Both the position numbers and the translations under genes were made by a program. Positions 13,784-21,814 of a DNA stretch of 44,085 nt are shown piece after piece (within the stretch, counting starts at the first letter, position 1; every line of letters begins with the position of its first letter). The stretch covers positions 1 to 44,085 of IMG/VR virus record IMGVR_UViG_3300048546_000406; one strand, 5' to 3'. Below the pieces are notes generated by a model. That model had not been told where the DNA came from, made no database searches, and saw only the letters and a program-made list of their open reading frames with translations. The DNA is from a virus.

Positions 13784-16102
13784 ATGAGTGATAATACCAT
13801 GATCGTTAAGCGTAATGGCGAACAAGAAGAGCTAAACATAGATAAAATCCACAAAGTAGTAGAACACGCTTGTAAGGATTTAGCTGGAGTAAGTAGTAGT
13901 TTAATCGAAATGAACGCAAATATTCAATTTTATAATGGTATGAGCTCAAAAGAAATTCAAGAAATTTTAGTTAGAAGTGCAAATGACCTAATTAGTTTGG
14001 AAAACCCAAACTATCAATACGCAGCAGCAAGATTGCTTTCGTATGGAACCAATAAAGAAGTATTTGGAGGTTACGAATCTTGTTCATTGCAAGAAATGAT
14101 TGAGAAAAATATTGAACGAGGTGTTTATGATTCTGACATTTTTAATAATTATACATCTGAGGAAGTTGAACGTTTAGATAGCTATATTAATCACAAGCGT
14201 GACGAGAACTTTACCTACGCTGGACTAAGACAAGTTGTAGACAAATACCTTTGCCAAGATCGTTCCAATGGACAATTATTTGAAACGCCACAGTTTATGT
14301 ATATGATGATTGCAGCTACGTTATTTGCAAATTATCCTAAAGAAACACGTATGCACTATGTAAGGAGATACTACGATGCGACCTCACTTTTTAGAATCAA
14401 TATCCCAACGCCGGTTATGGCCGGAGTGCGCACACCAGTCAGACAGTTTGCCTCCTGTGTCCTCGTTGATTCGGATGACACGCTTGATTCCATTTTTGCC
14501 AGTGATATGTCTATTGGACGTTACACAGCGCAGAGAGCTGGCATCGGCATTAACGCAGGGCGCATCAGAGGAGTTAATTCAAAAATTCGAGGAGGCGAAG
14601 TTGCGCACACAGGAATCATCCCATTCCTAAAGAAGTTTGAATCAACAGTGCGTTGTTGCACACAGAATGGTGTACGTGGCGGTAGTGCTACAACGCACTT
14701 CCCGTTTTGGCATCAAGAGATTGAGGACATACTTGTACTCAAGAACAACAAAGGCACAGAAGATAATAGAGTTCGTAAGTTGGATTATTCTATTCAACTT
14801 AACAAAACAATGTACGAAAGGTTGCTCGGGGGCGGCGACATTACATTGTTTAGCCCCCACGACGTACCAGGATTATACGAAGCATATTTTGGGGATCCTG
14901 ACGTGTTTAAAGAAATGTACGAAATGTACGAGCGAAAAACTAGCATCAAAAAACAGAAAGTTGATGCAATGGAACTATTTTCAGCATTGATCAAAGAACG
15001 TGCAGAAACTGGACGCATTTATATTATGAATGTTGATCATTGTAACACGCACAGTTCATTTAAAGACACTGTTTATATGAGTAATCTATGTCAAGAAATT
15101 ACACTTCCAACAAAACCACTTACTCATATAGATGATAGTGAAGGCGAAATAGCTTTGTGTATTTTAAGTGCTATTAATATTGGCACAATAAAAACATTAG
15201 ATGATTTAGAAGAATTATGTGATTTAGCAGTAAGAGCTTTAGAAGAAATAATTGATTACCAACGTTATCCAATCAAGGCTGCAGAGATTAGCACAAAGGC
15301 AAGACGTTCACTTGGTGTAGGCTATATTGGACTTGCACATTACCTTGCTAAAAATCACGTGAGTTACGAAGAAGACAGAGCGTGGAAACTTGTACACGAT
15401 TTGACAGAAGCATTTCAATACTATTTGTTAAAAGCCAGCAACAACTTAGCGCAGGAACGTGGTGCTTGTGACTACTTTGACCGCACTAAATACTCAGACG
15501 GCATTCTTCCTATTGACACATATAAGAAAGATGTCGATAACATTGTAGAGAATAAGTTAAATTATGATTGGGCATCTCTTAGGAAAGACATATTGGAATT
15601 CGGTCTTAGGCACAGCACATTGTCCGCACAAATGCCTTCAGAGAGCAGTTCCGTTGTGTCGAACGCAACAAATGGAATCGAGCCACCTAGAGGTTACCTG
15701 TCCGTTAAGAAGAGTAAAAAAGGGCCTCTTAAGCAGATTGTTCCACAGTACCAAACTCTAAAGAACTATTACACATTGTTATGGGAAATGAATGGTAATC
15801 AAGGATATATAAATGTTGTTGCAGTTATGCAAAAGTTCTTTGATCAAGCAATTAGTGGCAACTGGAGTTACAATCCTACACAATATCCTGACAATGAAGT
15901 TCCAATGAGTGTAATGATACAAGACCTATTACAAACATATAAACTAGGATGGAAAACTAGTTATTATCAAAACACTTATGATTATAAAACTGATCCAAGT
16001 GAATTACAGGAAGAAACACAAGTAGATCAACCTTTGGCACGTGGTGAATTTACTGGCACAGATGACGAGTATGAAGAATACTGCGAAGCCTGCGCAATAT
16101 AA
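13784..16102 (+). CDS. nrdA: Ribonucleotide reductase class Ia alpha subunit
   Basis: 772 residues, normal length for the family. An N-terminal ATP-cone (MIVKRNGEQEELNIDKIHK, residues 6-24) is followed by the ten-stranded barrel, with the loop NATNGIEPPRGYLS near residue 630. The C-terminal tail ends YCEACAI, giving a Cys-x-x-Cys pair that is reduced by glutaredoxin or thioredoxin. It converts ribonucleoside diphosphates to deoxyribonucleotides for phage DNA synthesis together with NrdB. No intron or intein interrupts it. AACAGGAGATAAT precedes the ATG. It forms the first gene of nrdA-nrdB-glutaredoxin. Confidence 0.97.
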   Translation: MSDNTMIVKRNGEQEELNIDKIHKVVEHACKDLAGVSSSLIEMNANIQFYNGMSSKEIQEILVRSANDLISLENPNYQYAAARLLSYGTNKEVFGGYESCSLQEMIEKNIERGVYDSDIFNNYTSEEVERLDSYINHKRDENFTYAGLRQVVDKYLCQDRSNGQLFETPQFMYMMIAATLFANYPKETRMHYVRRYYDATSLFRINIPTPVMAGVRTPVRQFASCVLVDSDDTLDSIFASDMSIGRYTAQRAGIGINAGRIRGVNSKIRGGEVAHTGIIPFLKKFESTVRCCTQNGVRGGSATTHFPFWHQEIEDILVLKNNKGTEDNRVRKLDYSIQLNKTMYERLLGGGDITLFSPHDVPGLYEAYFGDPDVFKEMYEMYERKTSIKKQKVDAMELFSALIKERAETGRIYIMNVDHCNTHSSFKDTVYMSNLCQEITLPTKPLTHIDDSEGEIALCILSAINIGTIKTLDDLEELCDLAVRALEEIIDYQRYPIKAAEISTKARRSLGVGYIGLAHYLAKNHVSYEEDRAWKLVHDLTEAFQYYLLKASNNLAQERGACDYFDRTKYSDGILPIDTYKKDVDNIVENKLNYDWASLRKDILEFGLRHSTLSAQMPSESSSVVSNATNGIEPPRGYLSVKKSKKGPLKQIVPQYQTLKNYYTLLWEMNGNQGYINVVAVMQKFFDQAISGNWSYNPTQYPDNEVPMSVMIQDLLQTYKLGWKTSYYQNTYDYKTDPSELQEETQVDQPLARGEFTGTDDEYEEYCEACAI

Positions 16103-16143
16103 ATACAAAACTAGTTGACATACAGCCTTAATGGCTGTATAGT
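16098..16143 (+). promoter_or_regulatory. Composite promoter of nrdB: late box, sigma70 elements and palindrome
   Basis: TATAAATA (16098-16105) overlaps the end of nrdA. Downstream, TTGACA (16115-16120) and TATAGT (16138-16143) are 17 bases apart, and the spacer is filled by the perfect inverted repeat TACAGCC-TTAAT-GGCTGTA (16121-16139). The repeat could be an operator that blocks polymerase, or a hairpin in read-through message from nrdA. It does not fit the NrdR box. Confidence 0.65.
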
Positions 16144-16176
16144 TATCTATAGAGATACACAGAAAGAGGAATCTAA

Positions 16177-17280
16177 ATGTCAAAGACAGTTTTTAATAAA
16201 GAGAAGGTAGACTTCACAAAACAGAATATGTTCTTCGGAGCAGATCAAAACACACAGCGTTATGATGTGTTTAAATTTCCAGTGTTTGATAAATTGAATC
16301 AAACAATGCTAGGATACTTTTGGCGTCCTGAAGAAGTAAGTCTACAAAAAGATAGAGCTGACTTTGCAAACTTCCGTCCAGAACAGAAGCACATCTTTAC
16401 AGCAAATCTAAAGTATCAAACACTGCTCGACAGTGTACAAGGACGTGGCCCTTGTTTAGCATTTTTGCCACACGTATCACTTCCTGAACTAGAGGGCTGT
16501 ATTGTTACTTGGGATTTCTTTGAAACAATCCATTCACGCAGTTATACACACATTATGAAAAATGTGTATGCTGATCCTGCAGAAGTGTTTGACACTATTC
16601 TAGATGATGAAAAAATTATTGCTAGAGCAACTAGTGTAACCAAACACTACGATGCATTCAACGAAGCAGCAGATGCATATTTCCATCGTGGCGAAGGTTC
16701 GATGTATGATGTTAAGAAGAAAATGTATCTAGCAATGATGACAGTTAATATATTAGAAGGACTACGTTTTTACGTAAGTTTTGCTTGTACGTTTGGCTTT
16801 GGCGAACTAAAATTAATGGAAGGGTCTGCAAAGATTATCTCATTAATTGCTCGTGACGAAGCACAGCATCTAGCACTAAGCACACACGTATTGAAGTTGT
16901 GGGCAAACGGCAAAGACGATCCAGAAATGGCCAAAATTGCAAAAGACTGCCAAGAGGAAGTTTACGACTTATGGCGTGAATGTGTAGCTGAAGAAAAAGA
17001 TTGGGCAGAATACCTTTTCAAAGACGGATCAATGATTGGGTTAAACACAACGTTATTAAATCAATATGTCGAGTACATTGCAAACCGTAGATTAAAAGCA
17101 CTAGGTATGCAAGCAATATTTGATCAACCAGTGAATACCAACCCACTTCCTTGGACACAACATTGGTTAAGTAGCTCTGGGCTACAAGTTGCTCCACAAG
17201 AGACAGAAGTTGAATCATATGTTATTGGTGGTATCAAACAAGACGTAAGCAAAGACAGCCTAAAAGGATTTTCACTATGA
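16177..17280 (+). CDS. nrdB: Ribonucleotide reductase class Ia beta subunit
   Basis: 367 residues. A ferritin-like diiron protein that generates the tyrosyl radical used by NrdA. WRPEEVSLQKDRADF (residues 48-62), FFETIHSRSYTHIM (112-125, Glu and His ligands with the Tyr nearby) and IARDEAQHLALSTH (Glu and His ligands) give the metal site. AGAAAGAGGAA precedes the start. The stop overlaps the glutaredoxin start by ATGA. It has its own promoter as well as read-through from nrdA. Confidence 0.96.
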   Translation: MSKTVFNKEKVDFTKQNMFFGADQNTQRYDVFKFPVFDKLNQTMLGYFWRPEEVSLQKDRADFANFRPEQKHIFTANLKYQTLLDSVQGRGPCLAFLPHVSLPELEGCIVTWDFFETIHSRSYTHIMKNVYADPAEVFDTILDDEKIIARATSVTKHYDAFNEAADAYFHRGEGSMYDVKKKMYLAMMTVNILEGLRFYVSFACTFGFGELKLMEGSAKIISLIARDEAQHLALSTHVLKLWANGKDDPEMAKIAKDCQEEVYDLWRECVAEEKDWAEYLFKDGSMIGLNTTLLNQYVEYIANRRLKALGMQAIFDQPVNTNPLPWTQHWLSSSGLQVAPQETEVESYVIGGIKQDVSKDSLKGFSL

Positions 17281-17528
17281 TACAAATTTGGGGAAAACCG
17301 GCGTGTCCGAGTTGTACAAAGGCAAAGATGTTTTGTGAAAAAAGTAACTTTGAGTTTGAATATTTAGAAATGGGAAAAGACTTTGAAAGAGAAAGAGTTT
17401 TAGAAGAATTTCCAGAAGCTCGCACATTTCCACAAATAGTAATTAACGGACATAAAGTAGGCGGATATGAACAATTACTTTCATATGTCGAAAATACAAA
17501 CTATACAGGAACAGGATATACACTATAA
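17277..17528 (+). CDS. nrdC: Glutaredoxin
   Basis: 83 residues with the thioredoxin fold. The active site is C10-P-S-C13, a variant of the classical CPYC. The cis-Pro is in TFPQIVING (Pro52), and the GGYEQL glutathione-binding turn follows at 62-67. It reduces the C-terminal cysteines of NrdA after each catalytic cycle. Translationally coupled to nrdB. T4 uses the name nrdC for its own glutaredoxin/thioredoxin. Confidence 0.93.
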   Translation: MIQIWGKPACPSCTKAKMFCEKSNFEFEYLEMGKDFERERVLEEFPEARTFPQIVINGHKVGGYEQLLSYVENTNYTGTGYTL

Positions 17529-17821
17529 TGTTATTAGAAGCACCATATAAAATGAATGATACTGTAACCATTAAAACAGCCGCAGGAGGTGATGAAATTG
17601 TCTGCCGATTTGTTGAAGAGGATAATACGACAATTACAATTACAAAGCCTATGGCATTAATGTCTACTCCTGAGGGTATTGGATTAGGTCCATATACTTT
17701 TACAGTAGATCCTAAAAGCAATATCAAAATAAATAAAAGTGCAGTGGTTTTTTGCCATAAAACAGAAGATAATATGGCAAAGCAATATGTACAAAGCACC
17801 ACAGGAATTGCATTAGCTTAG
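17528..17821 (+). CDS. Small beta-rich protein between glutaredoxin and PAAR
   Basis: 97 residues, mostly alternating hydrophobic beta pattern (YKMNDTVTIKTAAGGDEIVC, FVEEDNTTITITKP), with no helix-rich part. The start shares a base with the glutaredoxin stop (TAATG). Because the next gene encodes the PAAR spike tip, a baseplate or tail accessory role is possible; no family is identified. Confidence 0.7.
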   Translation: MLLEAPYKMNDTVTIKTAAGGDEIVCRFVEEDNTTITITKPMALMSTPEGIGLGPYTFTVDPKSNIKINKSAVVFCHKTEDNMAKQYVQSTTGIALA

Positions 17822-17829
17822 GAAAATTT

Positions 17830-18177
17830 ATGCCTTTAGTTGCAAGAAAAGATGGAGTAGATATAGTAAACACAATTCACGTGAGTGTTGGTGATGCTGA
17901 TCCTGATGACGGCATTGCTTGCGATGCTGCTCCACAAAACATAGTAACAGCAGACGGTAGTAGCGATGTTTTTGTAGAAAATGTAGGGGTTGTTAGAAAA
18001 GGCGATAACGAAGTAGCACACACCATTCCTGGATGTAGCACACATCAAACAGGCCTAGCTACACACAGCGCAAATGTATTTGCTAACAATCTTAACATAG
18101 GACGTAAAGACGATACATACGGCTGTGGTGCAAAAATTACTTCAGTGACTCAATCAACAGTACACGCAAACAGTTAA
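17830..18177 (+). CDS. PAAR-domain spike-tip protein
   Basis: 115 residues. PAAR-type beta-arch repeats run through the chain (GVDIVNTIHVSVGDADPDDG, DGSSDVFVENVGVVRKGD, HQTGLATHSANVFANNLNI), with the His and Cys residues (HTIPGCSTH, GCGAKITS) that typically bind zinc. PAAR proteins cap the central membrane-piercing spike of contractile tails (T4 gp5.4). This confirms that the window belongs to a contractile-tailed phage. The gene ends just before a promoter. Confidence 0.88.
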   Translation: MPLVARKDGVDIVNTIHVSVGDADPDDGIACDAAPQNIVTADGSSDVFVENVGVVRKGDNEVAHTIPGCSTHQTGLATHSANVFANNLNIGRKDDTYGCGAKITSVTQSTVHANS

Positions 18178-18180
18178 CAC

Positions 18181-18209
18181 TTGACAATTCTGTAATAATT
18201 TACTATAAT
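18181..18209 (+). promoter_or_regulatory. Consensus sigma70 promoter
   Basis: TTGACA (18181-18186), 17-base spacer, TATAAT (18204-18209): a perfect host-type promoter, likely used early, upstream of the HAD phosphatase gene and the genes after it. Confidence 0.88.
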
Positions 18210-18228
18210 AATATAGAAAGAGAGATCT

Positions 18229-18801
18229 ATGAAAAAAATAATTACAGATGTTGACGGAGTATTACTGGATTGGAATACAAAATTCAACGAGTGGATGGAA
18301 GAAGAAGGCTTTGCTATACAAAGTCCAGACAACTATGCAGTCAATCTGCGATATGATATCAATAGAGATCAAGCTGAAGGACTTATAAAAGACTTCAACG
18401 AAAGCGTTTGGATATCACATTTAGCTTATCTACGTGATGCAAAAGAAGGTGTGCAAAAACTTGTAGACAATGGCTTTGAGATTGATATTTGCACAGCAGT
18501 TGGAACAAATGAGTATGTTCAAGAAACTAGGAATCGACATCTAAGATACTTGTTTGGTAAAAAGACTTTTGACAAAATGCATTATGTTACGGCTAATGGT
18601 CCTAAAGATCACATACTTGAACAGTATGACGGAACAGGCTTGTATTGGTTAGAAGATAAACCTGAAAATGCTGTAACAGGATTGAAGTTTGGTTTGAAGC
18701 CTATTCTAATTAGCCATCCTTGGAACACTTGGTTTCATCATCCTGAAGTAGAAAGAGTAGATGACTGGAAAAAAGTGTGCGAGATAATACTGGATGAGTG
18801 A
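18229..18801 (+). CDS. HAD-superfamily phosphatase (5'-nucleotidase-like)
   Basis: 190 residues. Motif I is DVDGVLLDWN (Asp7 nucleophile, Asp9 acid), motif II the CTAVG turn, and motif IV DKPENA. The helical cap between residues 20 and 75 resembles 5'(3')-deoxyribonucleotidases. A role in nucleotide turnover is plausible next to the ribonucleotide reductase genes, but the substrate is not determined. AGAGAG Shine-Dalgarno; driven by a consensus promoter. The next small gene starts inside its last codons. Confidence 0.75.
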   Translation: MKKIITDVDGVLLDWNTKFNEWMEEEGFAIQSPDNYAVNLRYDINRDQAEGLIKDFNESVWISHLAYLRDAKEGVQKLVDNGFEIDICTAVGTNEYVQETRNRHLRYLFGKKTFDKMHYVTANGPKDHILEQYDGTGLYWLEDKPENAVTGLKFGLKPILISHPWNTWFHHPEVERVDDWKKVCEIILDE

Positions 18802-18973
18802 CACACACGAACAACTTAAATTAGCATTTGCAACATATCTCAAAGAAATAGAAAACTTTGAAGAGAATGGTGTAAAGGTTAGTGCGGTTCGTGCAAGGCA
18901 GGCACTTAATGATCTAAAAAAACTAATTACAGATCGTAGACAAGAAATACAGCAAATGAAGAACGACATATAA
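18794..18973 (+). CDS. Histone H1/Hc1-like mini protein
   Basis: 59 residues, too short for a default gene finder. After an N-terminal helix (EQLKLAFATYLKEIENF), residues 29-54 read VSAVRARQALNDLKKLITDR then RQEIQ. This closely follows the bacterial/chlamydial histone H1-like (Hc1) pattern in which an aligned Arg pair and Leu-Lys repeats form the DNA-contacting helix. It overlaps both neighbours (start inside the HAD gene, TAATG with the next gene). Probable DNA-binding or nucleoid-condensing role; no Lys/Ala-rich tail is present. Confidence 0.6.
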   Translation: MSDTHEQLKLAFATYLKEIENFEENGVKVSAVRARQALNDLKKLITDRRQEIQQMKNDI

Positions 18974-19236
18974 TGATAAAATATGAATTTGAAGACAAAT
19001 ACCAATTAGTTCCTACAACTATTATGGTTTGTGAAGATACAGCAAGATGTTTGATACGGTTTCCTAATTGGAAAAACAAAGACGAGATCATAAAATACAT
19101 AGATAAAAATAATTATATATGTGCTGGTGTTTATAGCAGTGACGAAGAACTATTGAAAGAAATGAATTTTTATCTAGCTGGCGATATGATTACTACATTA
19201 GAAGATTATAATCTTCTGGAAAGACAGTTTACATAA
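18973..19236 (+). CDS. Unidentified small protein
   Basis: 87 residues, mixed alpha/beta (MIKYEFEDKYQLVPTTIMVC, with a repeated pattern of acidic and aromatic residues) and three cysteines. No signal peptide or domain recognised. Start shares a base with the preceding stop. The stop is followed at once by the TAAATA box that serves the desaturase gene. Confidence 0.6.
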   Translation: MIKYEFEDKYQLVPTTIMVCEDTARCLIRFPNWKNKDEIIKYIDKNNYICAGVYSSDEELLKEMNFYLAGDMITTLEDYNLLERQFT

Positions 19237-19239
19237 ATA
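19234..19239 (+). promoter_or_regulatory. TAAATA box 4 nt from ATG (leaderless type)
   Basis: CATAAATA-TTAA-ATG overlaps the stop of the preceding gene and precedes the desaturase start at 19244. No Shine-Dalgarno. Confidence 0.5.
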
Positions 19240-19243
19240 TTAA

Positions 19244-19996
19244 ATGAAAAACTCTAATGTTCAAACTATACAAAAAAATTATATACATTTGTGGGTAATA
19301 CATATACCTGCAATAATAGGAATAATATATTCTTTTTACATACTTCCACTTATAGTCTGTATTTTATTAATATTAATTGCATATTTATTAGCCCTATTTT
19401 CAACAAGTGTTGGATATCATCGATATTTTACTCATCAATCTTTTAAAACTAATAAATTTTGGCATTATACATTAGTCTTCTTATCAACATTATCCGGTGC
19501 TGGTCCTATACCTGTTTGGGTTTCTTCACATACCACTCATCATAAATTTAGTGACAAAGATGGAGATCCTCATTCTCCAAAAATTTACGGAAGAATAGGC
19601 GCATTTTTTGTAGGTTGGTTTATTTGGCCTACACCAAAAGATAAAAAATTACAAGAATTAAGTTACGGTTTATTGTACAAACGTTCTAAATTAATGAAAT
19701 TTACTACTGATTACTATATCTTAATAAATGTTTGTGTGTTACTTGGTTTGTTCTTCATTTCACCAATTTTATTTTCATTGTATTGTTTTCATTGTATACT
19801 GGTATTAACTCAATCTTCAATAGTTAATACTTGGGGACATTGGTACGGTGAGGTACAAGATTGGGATAAGGCAAAATATTTACTATGCTGGTTTGACTTA
19901 CTATATCACGGTAGTCATCATAAAACTCCGTATAGATACAGGTTTGGAACCGTTGACCCTAGTGCCACTGTTATCGAACTTATAAAGTCTAATTAA
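19244..19996 (+). CDS. Membrane fatty acid desaturase (delta-9 type)
   Basis: 250 residues. The three histidine boxes of the acyl-CoA/acyl-lipid desaturase family are complete: HRYFTH (59-64), HTTHH (96-100) and HGSHH (222-226); a further conserved segment NTWGHWYG is at 195-202. Hydrophobic spans at about 15-50, 75-90, 120-130 and 155-190 anchor it in the inner membrane. It inserts a double bond in a fatty acyl chain using O2 and a di-iron centre, and would raise membrane fluidity. The gene is noticeably AT-rich in codon use. Leaderless-type start. Confidence 0.9.
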   Translation: MKNSNVQTIQKNYIHLWVIHIPAIIGIIYSFYILPLIVCILLILIAYLLALFSTSVGYHRYFTHQSFKTNKFWHYTLVFLSTLSGAGPIPVWVSSHTTHHKFSDKDGDPHSPKIYGRIGAFFVGWFIWPTPKDKKLQELSYGLLYKRSKLMKFTTDYYILINVCVLLGLFFISPILFSLYCFHCILVLTQSSIVNTWGHWYGEVQDWDKAKYLLCWFDLLYHGSHHKTPYRYRFGTVDPSATVIELIKSN

Positions 19997-20031
19997 TAAC
20001 CTATGTTAGCGCCCAATGTATAACAATTTTG

Positions 20032-20037
20032 TAAATA
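20032..20037 (+). promoter_or_regulatory. TAAATA box 4 nt from ATG (leaderless type)
   Basis: TGTAAATA-CAGT-ATG precedes the small gene at 20042 and repeats the arrangement at 4628-4640 almost exactly. Confidence 0.55.
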
Positions 20038-20041
20038 CAGT

Positions 20042-20254
20042 ATGTTGAGAAACGACCTTAAAGAAGAATACAGAATATTCTATATGGTTAAAGGCCACCT
20101 CGACGCATCACCCAACACAGTCATAAGTAGTTACAATAGTTATTTTAATCGTCTATGGCGTGACGGCGCAGATGGTGCACCTCTTTATGAATATGATGAG
20201 AACTTTGAACAAGAGTGGAGAAAACGGTATGAACAAGATACAATTACTAACTGA
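20042..20254 (+). CDS. Small charged phage protein
   Basis: 70 residues with many charged and aromatic residues (MLRNDLKEEYRIFYMVKGHL, YEYDENFEQEWRKRYEQ). No membrane segment. Leaderless-type start; the next gene begins within it. Function unknown. Confidence 0.6.
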   Translation: MLRNDLKEEYRIFYMVKGHLDASPNTVISSYNSYFNRLWRDGADGAPLYEYDENFEQEWRKRYEQDTITN

Positions 20255-20441
20255 CGATGAACTTATGTTTATGGAAAAAATGTTAGGCGAAGCCCTGTCA
20301 AAAGAAATGGAACAAGATAAGACTTGGCAAAACAAGAATGGATATTCTAGACCGTTTCAAAAACAGCGCAAAATATTAAACTGTCTTAATGCAGTAAAAT
20401 CTCAGCGTCAACTTCAAAAAATTAAATCTACTAAATGGTAA
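20229..20441 (+). CDS. Small basic/acidic phage protein
   Basis: 70 residues from the ATG at 20229, overlapping the preceding gene by 26 bases. Helical, with LLTDDELMFMEKMLGEALSK then a Lys/Gln-rich tail. The gene ends nine bases before the -35 element of the tmRNA promoter. Function unknown. Confidence 0.55.
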   Translation: MNKIQLLTDDELMFMEKMLGEALSKEMEQDKTWQNKNGYSRPFQKQRKILNCLNAVKSQRQLQKIKSTKW

Positions 20442-20449
20442 CTTGTCTG

Positions 20450-20480
20450 TTGACACAAGCTTAAATCTATGTTATAAATA
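20450..20480 (+). promoter_or_regulatory. tmRNA promoter combining sigma70 and late elements
   Basis: TTGACA (20450-20455), 17-base spacer, then TATAAATA (20473-20480), which is both a good -10 (TATAAA) and the full T4-type late octamer. This could allow transcription throughout infection. Confidence 0.75.
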
Positions 20481-20489
20481 GACTGTAGA

Positions 20490-20772
20490 CGTTGAAGCAA
20501 CGTGAACGCATACTGGACCCGGGGGCAGTACCCGGCAGCTCCACCATAATTACTTTGTAGCGTAAAAACTACAAATTTACGGCATAGAGTAATTATGATG
20601 GGGCTGAACTAGGATCGACAGGTGTGAAAGTGAAGTGGAGTTTACCGGATGACTGCGTTATTGGTCAACATTCACAATTGCAAATGACAATCGTGCGCCA
20701 GCAATGGCAATTGCAGCCTAATTAGGTATGCGGGGTATGGGTTCCACCTAGCAACAGAACGGGCCTCATTCC
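20490..20772 (+). ncRNA. ssrA: Permuted two-piece tmRNA (ssrA)
   Basis: The acceptor piece comes first: a GC-rich T-arm (GGACCCGGGGGCAGTACCC) leads to CAGCTCCACCA ending at 20546. A short intervening segment (20547-20599) is bounded by the 9-bp inverted repeat ATAATTACT / AGTAATTAT, and likely loops out for processing. The coding piece starts GGGGCTGAACTAGGATCGACAGG at 20600; its GGGGCTG pairs with CAGCTCC of the acceptor stem (one G-U). The tag frame GCA...TAA at 20680-20721 encodes ANDNRAPAMAIAA, a standard proteolysis tag ending in AA. This order is typical of Alphaproteobacteria. tmRNA rescues stalled ribosomes and marks incomplete proteins for ClpXP/ClpAP. The ends of the mature pieces are approximate. 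Confidence 0.93.
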
Positions 20773-20790
20773 AAAACAAGGGAGAATTGT

Positions 20791-21405
20791 ATGATAGGAA
20801 TTTTTAAAAACATTGATAGAAGTATGTTGCTCAAACTAGTGTTATTACACGTAGTTGTTATCACAGTAAGTAATGCACTAGTTGCTATTCCAGTAGAAAT
20901 AGCTGGTATCAAATTAACTTGGGCAGCATTTACGTTCCCATTAGTTGTTTTAGCAACTGACTTAACAGTTAGAATGTTAGGTAAGAATATTGCTCGAGCA
21001 ACAATTGCAGCGGCATATCCGTTGGCAATCATCGGAAGCATTGCAGTTGTAATGCTTGAAGGCGCACCACAATCAGTGGCACTGCGTATTGGTTTTGCAA
21101 GTGCAACAGCCTATGCTATTGGAACAATGTTAGACGTTTATGTCTTCCAGTATTTGCGTGAAAAGTATAAGGCTTGGTGGTTAGCACCAGCTGTATCAAC
21201 AGTAGCAGCCAATATTATTGATAGTTACACTTTCTTTTGGGTGGCATTCAACAACTCAGCAGATGAGTATATGGCAGCAAACTGGATGGAGATTGCAGGA
21301 TCACAAACAGTACTGAAGATTGGCGTAGGGTTGGTTATTTTCTTACCAGCATACGGATTACTACTAAAGTATATTAATGGACGACTTTCAGAAGATAGTA
21401 AATAA
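20791..21405 (+). CDS. Queuosine-precursor transporter (YhhQ/VUT family)
   Basis: 204 residues with about six hydrophobic spans. It follows the DUF165/QPTR pattern: KLTWAAFTFPLVVLATDLTV (residues 49-68, helix with the family's FP...D.T motif), SATAYAIGTMLDVYVFQYLR and ANIIDSYTFFWVAF. Such proteins bring preQ0/preQ1 into the cell for the tRNA modification queuosine; some phages also use deazaguanines in DNA. No queuosine or deazapurine synthesis gene is seen in this window. GGGAGAATTGT precedes the start. It follows the tmRNA and is ended by a terminator. Confidence 0.82.
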   Translation: MIGIFKNIDRSMLLKLVLLHVVVITVSNALVAIPVEIAGIKLTWAAFTFPLVVLATDLTVRMLGKNIARATIAAAYPLAIIGSIAVVMLEGAPQSVALRIGFASATAYAIGTMLDVYVFQYLREKYKAWWLAPAVSTVAANIIDSYTFFWVAFNNSADEYMAANWMEIAGSQTVLKIGVGLVIFLPAYGLLLKYINGRLSEDSK

Positions 21406-21421
21406 ATTAAATAAGAAAACA

Positions 21422-21460
21422 AATAGCCGTCTCTATAATCTAGGGTCGGCTATTCTTTTA
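21422..21460 (+). terminator. Rho-independent terminator
   Basis: AATAGCCG (21422-21429) pairs perfectly with CGGCTATT (21447-21454), followed by CTTTTAT. The loop is 17 bases and the U-run is short, so it is of moderate strength. Confidence 0.7.
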
Positions 21461-21475
21461 TAAAAAGGACATTTA

Positions 21476-21814
21476 ATGAAATATGTAATTGACATCGACG
21501 GAACTATATGCAAGGAAGTAATCATTCCAGACAGCGGCGGCAAGAAGGATTATGCAAATCATATCCCAATGCCAGAACGCATTGCACGAGTAAATGCATT
21601 GTACGATGCAGGTCATACAATTAAATATATGACAGCACGAGGCTGCGTAAGTGGTGTAGATTATTTTAACTTAACAAACAATCAATTAGTTGAATGGGGT
21701 GCTAAATTTCACGAACTCAGCGTAGGCAAAAAAGAGAACTACGATGTATGGATTGACGACAAGGCATTTTGGAGTGAAAACTTCTTCCGTGAAACAGGAG
21801 AGTCATATGAGTGA
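21476..21814 (+). CDS. Small HAD-type phosphatase
   Basis: 112 residues. DIDGTI (6-11) is HAD motif I (Asp6, Asp8), MTARG (about 52-56) is motif II, and WIDDKAF (about 97-103) is motif IV. The compact, cap-less size is typical of polynucleotide-kinase-3'-phosphatase-type or sugar-phosphate HAD domains found beside capsule genes. Substrate unknown. The aldolase gene starts inside its end (ATGAGTGA). Confidence 0.7.
   Translation: MKYVIDIDGTICKEVIIPDSGGKKDYANHIPMPERIARVNALYDAGHTIKYMTARGCVSGVDYFNLTNNQLVEWGAKFHELSVGKKENYDVWIDDKAFWSENFFRETGESYE

Noticed and set aside
14376-14990. Two plus-strand ORFs inside nrdA
   Set aside because: They lie wholly within a highly conserved gene in another frame and lack ribosome binding sites.
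16121-16139. Transcription terminator between nrdA and nrdB
   Set aside because: The hairpin has no T-run and lies between well-spaced -35 and -10 elements.
20490-20546. Separate tRNA gene ending in CCA
   Set aside because: The T-arm and CCA belong to the acceptor piece of the permuted tmRNA; no anticodon arm fits.
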